Program-made: the position numbers and the translations under genes
In this document: positions 34,505-43,385 of the stretch, piece after piece
Layout of the letters: every line of letters begins with the position of its first letter
Numbering within the stretch: position 1 is the first letter of the stretch
The notes under the pieces: model-generated
What the model saw: only the letters and a program-made list of their open reading frames with translations
The model's database searches: none
Told to the model about the DNA's origin: nothing
Origin: Bryobacterales bacterium
GTDB taxonomy: Bacteria > Acidobacteriota > Terriglobia > Bryobacterales > Bryobacteraceae
Assembly: GCA_003162425.1 (NCBI GenBank)
Contig: PMOK01000091.1
Location: 28,670 to 92,669, forward strand
Length of the DNA stretch: 64,000 nt
Reading direction: 5' to 3'

Positions 34505-35605
34505 TTAGTGGTTCGCGAGCGAATAGCTTGTGCTCCGTCCACCCGAAGGGTTCCGAACCAGAATGCCGCGTTCGACCAAGGGAAGAATGTCACGCCAAGC
34601 TGTATCCTGAGAGCACTTGGTGAGCTCAGCGCACTTCGACGTGGTGAGCTTGCCGGTGAAGCCGTCCAGCAAACGATTCAGCATGAGCCGTTGCCGGGGA
34701 TTGAACGGAACCTCTTGATTGCGCTCCCAGAACCGCGCCTTGTTCAGAACGCCGCCGAGCATGGTCTGTGCACCGTCGACGGCACGCCCTAAACAATCCA
34801 GAAACCATTCCATCCAAGGCGTGATGTCCATGGTTCCTTTCTGGGTCTGCTCCAGAATCTCGTAGTACGCCGCGCGCTGCTGCCGGATTTGCGCGGACAT
34901 GCTGTAGAAGCGCTGCGGGCTATCTTCAGAGCGTGCCAAAACGATATCCGCAATCGCTCGTGCAATTCGCCCATTACCATCCTCGAACGGATGGATGGTG
35001 ACGAACCAGAGGTGGGCCAAGCCTGCTTTCAAAACCAGATCCGTGCCCGCGTTTGCGTTGAACCAATCCAGAAACACTCTCATCTCTCCATCCACGCGTG
35101 CCGCCGCGGGCGCTTCGAAATGGACTCGCTCTCTGTCGATTGCACCAGAAACCACCTGCATCGGGCCAGTGCGGTCTTCACGCCAGCCTCCTGCCGTAAT
35201 CTTGCTGAGGCCGCTACGCCCGGTGGGAAACAGCGACGCATGCCACCCAAAGAGTCTTTCCACGGTGAGCGGCTGGTCGTAGTGGCGTGTGCCGTCGAGC
35301 ATCATTTCAACTATCCCCTCGACATTGGGGTCTGCCTTCTTCAGTGCGCCGATATCCGCGCCGAGACGGCGCGCAATCGAGGATCTAACCTGTTCCGCAT
35401 CAAGCTTCTCGCCTTCGATCTCGCTGCTTTTGATCACGTCGGCTGTCATGGTTTCAAGGATGGCTTCCTGGCGTAAGTTGAATCCAAGCGCTTCCATGCG
35501 GCCCAGTAACCGGCCCTGCCGGTGCCGAATATCGGCCAGAGGTTCAGCGAGGCGTTCACGGTCCCAGGTGAGATGGGGCCAATCCGAAAGTTCATGGATA
35601 TACAT
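34505..35605 (-). CDS. Fic-family protein with self-inhibitory motif and C-terminal winged helix
   Basis: About 366 residues from ATG 35605. Fic enzymes transfer AMP or related groups to protein hydroxyls. The catalytic loop HPFEDGNGRIAR is intact (His205). An N-terminal inhibitory helix with SSEIEG (about residue 60) matches the class in which the inhibitor is in the same chain. The C-terminal 70 residues look like a winged helix (TTSKCAELTKCSQDTAWRDI, LPLVERGILVRNPSGGRST). The promoter region carries five half sites of GCGGAGATT arranged as palindromes, the nearest touching the start codon, which points to autoregulation by the winged helix. It stands next to a decayed region. Confidence 0.9.
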   Translation of the reverse strand: MYIHELSDWPHLTWDRERLAEPLADIRHRQGRLLGRMEALGFNLRQEAILETMTADVIKSSEIEGEKLDAEQVRSSIARRLGADIGALKKADPNVEGIVEMMLDGTRHYDQPLTVERLFGWHASLFPTGRSGLSKITAGGWREDRTGPMQVVSGAIDRERVHFEAPAAARVDGEMRVFLDWFNANAGTDLVLKAGLAHLWFVTIHPFEDGNGRIARAIADIVLARSEDSPQRFYSMSAQIRQQRAAYYEILEQTQKGTMDITPWMEWFLDCLGRAVDGAQTMLGGVLNKARFWERNQEVPFNPRQRLMLNRLLDGFTGKLTTSKCAELTKCSQDTAWRDILPLVERGILVRNPSGGRSTSYSLANH

Positions 35606-35701
35606 TCTCCGCAATTCCTAAGGAGATTATAGACCACAATCTCCGCTTATGAAAGTTTTCGACGCATTCTATGCGGAGAATAGCCGACCTAATCTCCGCA
35701 T
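35606..35701 (-). promoter_or_regulatory. Operator array upstream of the Fic gene
   Basis: Two 23-base palindromes of identical length lie at 35622-35644 and 35675-35697, each GGAGA-N13-TCTCC; the second extends to ATGCGGAGA...TCTCCGCAT over 31 bases. A further half site TTCTCCGC (35606-35613) abuts the start codon. Consensus half site GCGGAGATT. No such element appears near other genes of the window that I could find. Confidence 0.75.
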
Positions 35702-35817
35702 GAAATCGCTGACCCCCTCAGAAGCCCATTTTCTTGACTCACCAGGCCAATGTTGGCCGATTGAACACTCAAATCTTTGCCTGGCGAAGCTGTATGAATT
35801 AATCAAGAGTGGGACCC

Positions 35818-36231
35818 GGCAGGATGCCCCCCGGAGTCGTTCAAATACAAAGACACGATGGATCCTCCAGTGGCGGGCTTCGAACACGAGTTAATGCCGC
35901 CGTCCGAATTCCTGGCGATGATCGGGAAACCGGCTCGCCGTTCGCGAACGCGTTCAAAGTACAAGTGGGATCAGATACCGGGTGGGTGGAAAGCGACGGC
36001 TCGCTCGGAGTCACTGGAAACATCCCCGCGGGAGCCCGGGTTCCACTGTGAGTCGGAAGCGTAGAGAACAGTGGCTGAGCTCCCGTCGAATTTCACGGAA
36101 GCCTCCGCCAGTCCAGAGCCGAACAAAGAAATCAACTGCGACGGAGCCACCACGCCCACGGGCATCAGGTTCGCGCTGTCCATACGCACGCAACGTAAAG
36201 GGCAGCGCAAGCGGAACGGCGGTCCGGCTTT
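35818..36231 (-). pseudogene. Decayed Solibacter C-terminal (TIGR03437-type) domain
   Basis: Pieces in different minus-strand frames line up in the order of this domain. 36183-36040 reads MDSANLMPVGVVAPSQLISL, FGSGLAEASVKFDGSSAT, VLYASDSQWN. After a frame change, 35931-35818 reads AGFPIIARNSDGGINSCSKP and ATGGSIVSLYLNDSGG. These match the expected 'AANL.PG.VAPGE..SLFG', 'VLYAS..QIN', 'PGLFP...N.DGS.N....PA..GS.V' elements. Neither a start nor the rest of a secreted protein is present. This is a remnant, not a working gene. Confidence 0.7.
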
Positions 36232-36520
36232 AACTTAAGAGTGATAACATAAACAGTGCCGCAGAAGAACTTGCTGCGCAACAGGGAGCGGGAAGAATTT
36301 GACACCTTTTGAAGGACACGTTTGGGCCCATGCGGCTTTGACATCAAGAAGGGGTTCAGCGACACATCTCCCTGCACATCTCCCGGACCAGCAAGAGGCG
36401 TTCGCCTGAACTCATATCTTGCGCTGACAAGCAGCGATGTCCGTTCACTCCCAGTTAGGGCCGCTTCAATCGAGACTGAAAGAGGAAAATGCTAGTGCGA
36501 CGAACTAATCGGGATCGCTT

Positions 36521-38128
36521 ATGAGAATTCTTCTCCACAATCCGGATAACGGCATCACCGGGAACTTCATGCCACATCTGTGGATGTTTCTGCTTCAGGC
36601 GCGAACGCCTCCGCAGCACGAAGTAATTTTGCTGGACGGCAACGCGAAACCAATGAACGATGCGGAGCTTGTCCAGTTCGTGAAAGATCGGGCAATCGAT
36701 CTTGTTGGAATCGGCGCAATGACCCGGATGATCGCGCGCGCTTACCGCGCTGCGGACGCGCTCCGTGCTGCGGGTGTTCCGGTGGTGATGGGCGGACCGC
36801 ACGTCACCGAACTGCCGGATGAAGCGTTGGGACGGAACGGCGGCGTTCGCCACGCAGATGCCGTGGCGCTTGGCGAAGCGGATGAGACATGGCCACAAAT
36901 CGTCGAGGACGCGGCGAACGGCTGTCTGAAAGCGGTGTACGCGCCGGTGGACAAGTTCGGGCAGGAGCAAAAACCCAATCTCGGGGAGTACCCAAAGATT
37001 GCATGGGAGTCGCTCGATCTGGAGCAATTCAACCAGATCCCCAAGTTCCTTCGGCCCATATTTAGGAAAAGCCGGATTCAGTGGGAGGGGTTCCACTTGA
37101 TTCCCATTGAGTCTGGCCGAGGATGCCCGTACGGATGCGAGTTCTGCACCGTCACCGGTTTTTTTGGCGACTCCATCCGCTTTCGTTCCAATGAGAGCGT
37201 GGTGGATGAAATGTTGCGCTTGAAGGCGCGGGCACGCCTCCACCGCGGCAAAGTGGCGGTCTTCTTCGTTGACGACAACTTCGCCATTAATGTAAAGCGC
37301 ACCAAGTCGCTGCTGCGGGACATAATTGCCGGTGGCGCCCAGCTTGCTTGGGTCGCACAGATCAGCGCTAACCTGCTTCGGGATGAAGAGTTGGTAGACC
37401 TCATTGCCGAGTCCGGAGGTAAGTGGATATTCATTGGCATGGAATCTCTCGATCCGGCCAATCTGAAAGACGTCAACAAGAGCTTCAACAAGCCGTCCGA
37501 GTATGCAGGCGTGCTTGAGAGATTGGCTCGACGAAATGTATATGCCATTACGTCCTTCATTTTCGGCCTCGATAACGACTCCACAGGCGTCGCTGCCCGC
37601 ACGCTTGCGGAAATTAGCAAATGGCCGCCGGGGCTGCCGGTTTTCGGCCAGCTTACGCCGTTTCCTTCCACTCCGCTCTATAAACGGCTGGCCACGGAGG
37701 GCCGGCTGACGCGACCCACGCACTGGCTGGACTTCGCGCCCTTCAAGATGGCGCATACTCCGCTCAAAATGACCGTTGCCGAGGTGCATAGGGAAGTTGA
37801 CCAGGCGTGGACCAATTCATATAATCCGGCGGCGACACGGAGAGCAATGAGCAAGATCGCCGACGCTCCCGTTCCTTACAAGATCAGTCACCTGATCGCC
37901 CGGTTGTGCTTTCGGGGCATATATTTCCCACAAAAGGGATCACTTGCCTGGCTCAAGGTGCTGGTCGAAAACCGAGGCGTGATTCTTCGCCTTGTCCTGG
38001 ACTCATTCACGAAATGGCGAGGCTCAGCGGCAGCAGAAGTGCGTTTGGATTTTGACACGGGTGCCAGAAGGCCATCGAGTGAACCCTGCCGGGAGAGCGT
38101 TACGGAGATGCCCGCTGGCGTTCCCTGA
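36521..38128 (+). CDS. Radical SAM protein with N-terminal B12-binding-like domain
   Basis: A protein of 535 residues. Residues 1-150 have the Rossmann-like fold of cobalamin-binding domains (MRILLHNPDNGITGNFMPHL, AAGVPVVMGGPHVTELPDEA). The DxHxxG cobalamin ligand motif is not there (LLDGNAKPM at that place), so B12 may not be bound. The radical SAM cluster motif is GRGCPYGCEFCTVTGFFG (CxxxCxxC). Later landmarks are VFFVDDNFAIN and KWIFIGMESLDPANLKDVNK. Members modify lipids, antibiotics or hopanoids; the substrate here cannot be inferred. The ribosome site is weak. It sits between two pseudogenes. Confidence 0.88.
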   Translation: MRILLHNPDNGITGNFMPHLWMFLLQARTPPQHEVILLDGNAKPMNDAELVQFVKDRAIDLVGIGAMTRMIARAYRAADALRAAGVPVVMGGPHVTELPDEALGRNGGVRHADAVALGEADETWPQIVEDAANGCLKAVYAPVDKFGQEQKPNLGEYPKIAWESLDLEQFNQIPKFLRPIFRKSRIQWEGFHLIPIESGRGCPYGCEFCTVTGFFGDSIRFRSNESVVDEMLRLKARARLHRGKVAVFFVDDNFAINVKRTKSLLRDIIAGGAQLAWVAQISANLLRDEELVDLIAESGGKWIFIGMESLDPANLKDVNKSFNKPSEYAGVLERLARRNVYAITSFIFGLDNDSTGVAARTLAEISKWPPGLPVFGQLTPFPSTPLYKRLATEGRLTRPTHWLDFAPFKMAHTPLKMTVAEVHREVDQAWTNSYNPAATRRAMSKIADAPVPYKISHLIARLCFRGIYFPQKGSLAWLKVLVENRGVILRLVLDSFTKWRGSAAAEVRLDFDTGARRPSSEPCRESVTEMPAGVP

Positions 38129-38191
38129 ACGCACTTTACAGCGATTCCGAATTGTCAATAGACATGCGGCGTATGGATCGAGGAGCTCACC

Positions 38192-39006
38192 CATGCCACT
38201 TTGGCGACCATTTATCCCTCCCCGACAATGGCCATGCAGGCGCCGCCCAAAAAGCTGGCCTACGTAGCCCTGCTCAAACGCTAACGGCACCAAACGACCG
38301 GATGCGCTGGGTGTAGTGGATCTCGACTCTGCATCATCCGGGTACGGCCGCATCGTCGGCCAATTGGATATGCCGAATGTCGGCGACGAGTTGCATCATT
38401 TCGGATGGAACGCCTGCAGCGCGTGCTTGTGTCCTTACGCACCGCATCTGCACGTGGAGCGACGCTACCTCATCGTTCCCGGCATCAACTCTTCGCGCAT
38501 ACACATTGTCGACACCAAGCCCGATCCTCGAAAGCCGCAGATCGTCAAGGTGATTGAACCGGAAACGCTCGCGGCACGAACCGGCTACGCGTCGCCGCAC
38601 ACGCTGCATTGCGGACCGGAAGGGATTTATGCGAGCGCGCTTGGATCTACTGGCGGCGATGGCCCCGGCGGAAGTTTCGTGATCGATCACGACAGCTTCG
38701 ACATCCTCGGCAAATGGGAATTGGATCGTGGACCGCAGTATCTTGCGTACGATTTCTGGTGGAATCTGGGTTTCGATACTCTTATTCTTCAGCGAATGGG
38801 GCACGCCCAACATGGTGCAGCACGGATTGAATCCCGAGATCCTGCTCAAAGGCGGCTACGGCCACAAGCTGCACATCTGGGATCTGCACAAGCGCCGTCA
38901 TTTGCAGAAGCTGGATCTTGGATCGGAATATCAGATGGCGCTCGAGCTTCGTCCCGCTCACAATCCAACGCACGCGTACGGTTTTCTAGTCGCGTTGATG
39001 ATCTGA
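38192..39006 (+). pseudogene. Selenium-binding protein (SBP56/methanethiol oxidase family) remnant
   Basis: Three frames together give SBP56: YPSPTMAMQAPPKKLAYVAL (to 38281); GTKRPDALGVVDLDSASSGY, FGWNACSACLCPYAPHLHVE and VIEPETLAARTGYASPHTLH (38283 to about 38785); then EWGTPNMVQHGLNPEILLKG and ALELRPAHNPTHAYGFLVAL, stop at 39006. Each junction needs one extra base to be removed. The C-terminal 180 or so residues of the normal 460 are missing. The family oxidises methanethiol with copper. Heptamer repeats begin right after the stop, perhaps marking the deletion end. Confidence 0.85.
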
Positions 39007-39007
39007 T

Positions 39008-39089
39008 CTGGTTTCTAGTTTTCTGGTTTCTAGTTTCTGGTTAGGAGGCCCGTGCCAACCAGAAACCAGAAACCAGAAACCAGAAACGG
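39008..39089. repeat. Inverted arrays of the AAACCAG heptamer
   Basis: Five inverted units (CTGGTTT, CTAGTTT, CTGGTTT, CTAGTTT, CTGGTTA; one extra T inside) are followed by AGGAGGCCCGTGCC and four direct units AACCAGA (39057-39084). The two arrays can pair into a hairpin of about 30 base pairs. They lie 19-100 bases upstream of the S9 peptidase start and right after the SBP56 remnant. Same family as 3844-3871 and 1010-1044. Confidence 0.85.
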
Positions 39090-39107
39090 TTGTACAATGC
39101 CTAGACG

Positions 39108-41228
39108 ATGCACCGATTCAACCTTTTCGTCCTATCCTGTTTCGTTTTTTCGGCCTTCGCCGCTGACCGGCGTCCGATCGCCGAGACCGATATCTACTCG
39201 TTCCAGTGGATCGCAAACCCGCGCATCTCACCGGACGGATCGCGCATCGTTTACACGCACGTCACCGTCAACCAGAAGCACGATGGGTACGAGACTGCTC
39301 TGTGGATCATCCCATCCAGCGGCGGCGCGGCGCGGCAACTGACCGCAGGCCCGCACGATTCGTCGCCGCAATGGTCACCCGACGGCCGGCTGCTCGCGTT
39401 TGTGCGGGCCTCGGAAAAAGACGGCAAGCCGCAGCCCGGGCAGATCTTTCTGCTGGCTATGGACGGAGGCGAAGCGCGGCCGCTTACCGATCTTCCAAAA
39501 GGCGCGGGAGGTCCGGTCTGGTCGCCCGATGGCCACACCATCGCATTTTCGTCCTCGAATATACCCAAGGACTTCGACAAGAAAAAGGACGGCAAAGACG
39601 AAGAGAAGAGCGACGTGCGGGTCATCACGCGCGCGGTTTATCGCATGAACGGCGCGGGTTATCTGGAACCGGACCGTCCGGGCCATATCTGGACCGTGGA
39701 AGTCCCCAACACACCCGGTGAACCACAAAAAGCCAAACAGGTGACCGATGGCGAATTCAGCGAGACCGATATCGTGTGGTCGCGCGACGGCTCGCAGATT
39801 TATTTCACTTCGCGCCGCGTTCGCGAACAGTATTACGAATCGCCGCGCACCGATCTCTACGTTGTGAAGGCCACCGGCGGCGATATCACCCGCGTCACGG
39901 GACTCGATGGTTTCATCGGCAGCATGGTGCTGAGCCCGGACGGATCGCGCATGGCCTTCGCCGGCGCCATCAACATCGGAAAAGACGGAGCCGAGCGATC
40001 CTACAGCCAGCCCGACCTGTTCATCACTTCCCTCCAGCCCGGTTCCACTCCGAAGAATCTCACCGCCAATTACGATTACGATATCGCGGGCGGCATAGGC
40101 GGCGATCAGTCGCCTCCGCGCGGCAATGGTCAATCCCCGCCGTTCTGGAGCAACGATGGGCGATTCATTTTTGTGTTGGCAGGCGAGGAAGGACGCTCGA
40201 ATCTGAAGCGCATCGACGCCGAGACCGGCGAAGTGAAACCATTAACCCGCGGCGATCACGATGTGTTCGCCTATAGTGCAACACCCGACGGATCGAAGGC
40301 CGCGATTCTGATTTCGTCACCCACTCTTGTCGGCGATCTTTTTTCCCTAGATGTCGCATCGGTCGACGTGCGCCGACTCACTCACATCAATGAAGAATTG
40401 TTTTCAAAGATCAACCTGACGGAACCCGTGGCCATTTGGTACAAGAGCTTCGATGGCAAGCGCATTGAGGCTTTTGTGCAGCGCCCGCCTGATTTTCAAG
40501 AAGGCAAAAAGTATCCCATGATCATCAACATTCACGGTGGTCCGCACTCTGCGTATGGTTACACCTTCGATCATGAAATTCAGTGGATGGCGGCGAAGGG
40601 CTACGTGGTGCTGTATCCGAATCCGCGCGGCAGCACGACGTATGGGCAGGACTTCGGGAACATCATCCAATTTGCGTATCCGGGTGACGACTTCAAGGAT
40701 TTGATGGCCGGCGTCGACGAGTTGATCGCGCGCGGCTGGGTTGACAAGGATCATTTGGGCGTGACCGGTGGCAGTGGCGGCGGTCTGCTGACGAATTGGG
40801 TGATCGGCCACACGCAACGCTTCAAAGCTGCGGTATCGCAACGCGACATCGCGGATTGGAGGGACTTCTGGTACACCGCCGACTTCACGCTATTTACTCC
40901 AACTTGGTTCCGCGGCGCCCCGTGGGAGCAAGAAGCCGACTTCAAAACCCGCTCACCCATCACCTACATCCGCGACATCAACACGCCGCTGATGCTGATC
41001 GAAGGCGAAGCCGATTACCGCACGCCTCCGGGTGCAGGCGGCGAGCAAATGTTCCGCGCCCTGAAGTATAAGAAGATCCCGACGGTAATGGTCCGCTTCC
41101 CTGGCGAATCCCACGAGCTCTCGCGCTCGGGAATGCCGAAGCACCGCGTGGAGCGCTTGCAACATATTGTGTCGTGGTTCGATATCTATCTACAAGGGAA
41201 AGATATTCACACCTATGACGTCCAGTAA
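39108..41228 (+). CDS. S9 family serine peptidase (acylaminoacyl/dipeptidyl peptidase-like), secreted
   Basis: A protein of 706 residues with a signal peptide ([18 protein letters not shown]). The N-terminal propeller contains WD40-like units ([51 protein letters not shown]). The C-terminal alpha/beta-hydrolase has [18 protein letters not shown] (Ser556), [19 protein letters not shown] (Asp636) and [12 protein letters not shown] (His669). It should release dipeptides or acylated residues from small peptides outside the cytoplasm. AAACCAG heptamer arrays occupy the upstream region. A shared palindrome separates it from the convergent M13 peptidase. Confidence 0.94.
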   Translation: MHRFNLFVLSCFVFSAFAADRRPIAETDIYSFQWIANPRISPDGSRIVYTHVTVNQKHDGYETALWIIPSSGGAARQLTAGPHDSSPQWSPDGRLLAFVRASEKDGKPQPGQIFLLAMDGGEARPLTDLPKGAGGPVWSPDGHTIAFSSSNIPKDFDKKKDGKDEEKSDVRVITRAVYRMNGAGYLEPDRPGHIWTVEVPNTPGEPQKAKQVTDGEFSETDIVWSRDGSQIYFTSRRVREQYYESPRTDLYVVKATGGDITRVTGLDGFIGSMVLSPDGSRMAFAGAINIGKDGAERSYSQPDLFITSLQPGSTPKNLTANYDYDIAGGIGGDQSPPRGNGQSPPFWSNDGRFIFVLAGEEGRSNLKRIDAETGEVKPLTRGDHDVFAYSATPDGSKAAILISSPTLVGDLFSLDVASVDVRRLTHINEELFSKINLTEPVAIWYKSFDGKRIEAFVQRPPDFQEGKKYPMIINIHGGPHSAYGYTFDHEIQWMAAKGYVVLYPNPRGSTTYGQDFGNIIQFAYPGDDFKDLMAGVDELIARGWVDKDHLGVTGGSGGGLLTNWVIGHTQRFKAAVSQRDIADWRDFWYTADFTLFTPTWFRGAPWEQEADFKTRSPITYIRDINTPLMLIEGEADYRTPPGAGGEQMFRALKYKKIPTVMVRFPGESHELSRSGMPKHRVERLQHIVSWFDIYLQGKDIHTYDVQ

Positions 41229-41236
41229 AAACTTTT

Positions 41237-41302
41237 AGCCACGGATGCACACGGATAAGATGGCATGTTTTTATCTGTGTGAATCCGTGTGCATCCGTGG
41301 CT
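41237..41302. repeat. Long imperfect palindrome, copy 2, between convergent genes
   Basis: AGCCACGGATGCACACGGAT at 41237-41256 pairs perfectly with ATCCGTGTGCATCCGTGGCT at 41283-41302; the inner part AAGATGGCATGTTTTTATCTGTGTGA pairs partly. Its arms match copy 1 at 6621-6693. It fills the gap between the S9 peptidase stop (41228) and the M13 peptidase stop (41311). Confidence 0.85.
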
Positions 41303-41310
41303 AATGTTTC

Positions 41311-43344
41311 CTACCAGATCTTGCACGGATGCTCATGCACCATCGGCTGGCCCACTTTACACGAAAACGCCCGCCCGAACTCCGGCATGTTCGACACTAT
41401 GCCATTTACCCGGTATTCCAGCAACGAATGCGGGTTGGTGATCTGATTCAGCCGCTTGCTTTCTGGACGCTCATCACCGCAGGCCCATTGCGCCATCCCG
41501 ATGAAGAAGCGCTGATCAGGCGTGAAGCCATCCATCGGCTGAAGATTCCGACTTTCTGTGGCGTGCTTCCACGCCAAGTACGCTAGGAAGGTTCCACCTA
41601 GATCGGCCACATCTTCCCCGAGCGTCAGTTTGCCGTTGCCTTTCACGTCGTCGACAACGATGTATTCGGAGTACTGATCGGATACGCACTTCGCGCGCTT
41701 CTCAAATTCCGCAGCGTCCTCTTTAGTCCACCAGTTCTTCAGATTACCTTGCGCGTCGAACTGCCGGCCTTCATCGTCGAACCCGTGCGTCAATTCGTGA
41801 CCGATGGTGGCGCCGGTGTCTCCATAGTTCGGTGCATCGTCCAGCTTCGGATCGAACAGCGGAGGCTGCAACACGCCCGCCGGGAAATTGATGTCGTTCA
41901 TCTGCCCGTCGTAATAAGCGTTGACGGTAGGCGGCGTCATTCCCCATTCGGTGCGATCCACCGGCTTGCCGATTTTGTTTAACTGCCTGCGCGATTCGAA
42001 TATCGTGGCACGCTCTACGTTACCGGCATAATCGTCGCGCGATATTTTTATCGAACTGTAGTCACGCCATTTGTCCGGATATCCAATTTTGTTGACCACG
42101 GCGTGCAGCTTCTCGAACGCCTTTTGTTTAGTCTGCTCGCCCATCCACGGTAGCTGCCGGATTTCGTTTCCCATCGCTGTTTCAATTTCAGTGGTCATCG
42201 CCTGGGTCCGCTGCTTGGTATCCGCAGCGAAAGTCTTCTGGACGAATACCTGGCCCAGCGCCTCACCCAGGTCGCGATCCACACGTCCAACACATCGCTT
42301 CCAGCGCGGGGGCATCTCCTTCAAGCCGCGCAGATATTTGCTGTTGAAATCAAAATTGGCCTGCACGAACGGCGAAGAAAGATAGGGAGCCTTGTCATCC
42401 AGCAGGCGCCAGCGCAGATAAGTTTTCCAATCCGCCACGCTATGCGACTTCAGCTCAGTTTGAATCTCCTTGTAAAACGCGGGCTCGGTGACGTTGACCA
42501 CCGCTGTATCGGGAACTTGGGCGGTTGTAAAATACGTGTCCCAACGGAACGATGGCGTCAGTGCTTGTAACTCCGCGGGCGCCATCTTGTGGAACAGCTT
42601 GTAGGGATCGCGCTGCTCCACGCGTGTCAAGGACGCCTTGGCCAGCGCGGTCTCAATGGCCATCACTGTTCGCGCGTCCGCCTTCGCTTTCTGCGGCAAC
42701 TCGCCACTTAGCTCCAGCATTTTCGCGACGTGTTCCAGATATTTGGCGCGCGTCTCTACGGACTTCGCGTCGGTTTTCACGTAGTAGTCGCGATCGGGAA
42801 GGCCCAGCCCGCCGGCGGTTGCGAATGCAATGACGCGCGTCGAATCCGCGTAATCCTGATTGGAGCCAAAGCCGAACAGCACATTTTCACCGGAGAGATG
42901 TTGGCGCGCCAAAAGCGCAGGAAGGTCGGCCAGTGATTTGAGCGCGGCGATCTCATCCAACTCCGGCTTCAATGGCGCGGCTCCAGCTTTTTCCACCGCA
43001 GCCTCATCCATGCACGCGTGGAAATAATCGCCGATTTCGGTTTCCACTGCGCTGCGATTCGGCGAGGGCTTCGAAGCCTCCTCCAAAATGCCCCACAGAA
43101 AGCGCCGGTTGTCTTCTGCGAGCTTGCCATAAACATCCCAGCTCGATTGATCGGGTGGGATCGGGTTCTTCTTGATCCACTCGCCGCAGGTGTAGTGATA
43201 GAAATCCGTGCAGGGGTCGACGGAGCGATCCATCGATGTAGTGTCGAGGGTCGGGCTATAAGGCAGGGCCGTCATCGGCGCGTCGGGTTTTGAAGATTGC
43301 CCGAACAGAAGGCCAGAAGTCAGCAGCAGAAGCGTGTATCTCAC
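41311..43344 (-). CDS. M13 family zinc metallopeptidase (neprilysin/PepO-like)
   Basis: A protein of 677 residues with a signal peptide (MRYTLLLLTSGLLFGQ). The zinc site is GHELTHGFDDEG (His516, Glu517, His520) and GEDVADLGG (third ligand Glu). N-terminal landmarks are SVDPCTDFYHYTCGEWIKKN, and the C-terminus ends CKIW, as usual for M13. In other bacteria these enzymes cleave small peptides in the periplasm. Together with the convergent S9 peptidase it makes a local peptide-degrading pair, but they are separate transcripts. Confidence 0.95.
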   Translation of the reverse strand: MRYTLLLLTSGLLFGQSSKPDAPMTALPYSPTLDTTSMDRSVDPCTDFYHYTCGEWIKKNPIPPDQSSWDVYGKLAEDNRRFLWGILEEASKPSPNRSAVETEIGDYFHACMDEAAVEKAGAAPLKPELDEIAALKSLADLPALLARQHLSGENVLFGFGSNQDYADSTRVIAFATAGGLGLPDRDYYVKTDAKSVETRAKYLEHVAKMLELSGELPQKAKADARTVMAIETALAKASLTRVEQRDPYKLFHKMAPAELQALTPSFRWDTYFTTAQVPDTAVVNVTEPAFYKEIQTELKSHSVADWKTYLRWRLLDDKAPYLSSPFVQANFDFNSKYLRGLKEMPPRWKRCVGRVDRDLGEALGQVFVQKTFAADTKQRTQAMTTEIETAMGNEIRQLPWMGEQTKQKAFEKLHAVVNKIGYPDKWRDYSSIKISRDDYAGNVERATIFESRRQLNKIGKPVDRTEWGMTPPTVNAYYDGQMNDINFPAGVLQPPLFDPKLDDAPNYGDTGATIGHELTHGFDDEGRQFDAQGNLKNWWTKEDAAEFEKRAKCVSDQYSEYIVVDDVKGNGKLTLGEDVADLGGTFLAYLAWKHATESRNLQPMDGFTPDQRFFIGMAQWACGDERPESKRLNQITNPHSLLEYRVNGIVSNMPEFGRAFSCKVGQPMVHEHPCKIW

Positions 43345-43385
43345 ATTGCTATGGTAGACCTTCTTGACGCTAATATAGGAGACGT

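Noticed and set aside
35649..35894. 81-codon plus-strand frame after the Fic operator array
   Set aside because: It starts inside the operator region, has no domain-like sequence and overlaps the decayed TIGR03437 remnant.
39008..39089. CRISPR array
   Set aside because: The repeats are 7 bases long and directly abutting, without spacers; no cas genes are in the window.
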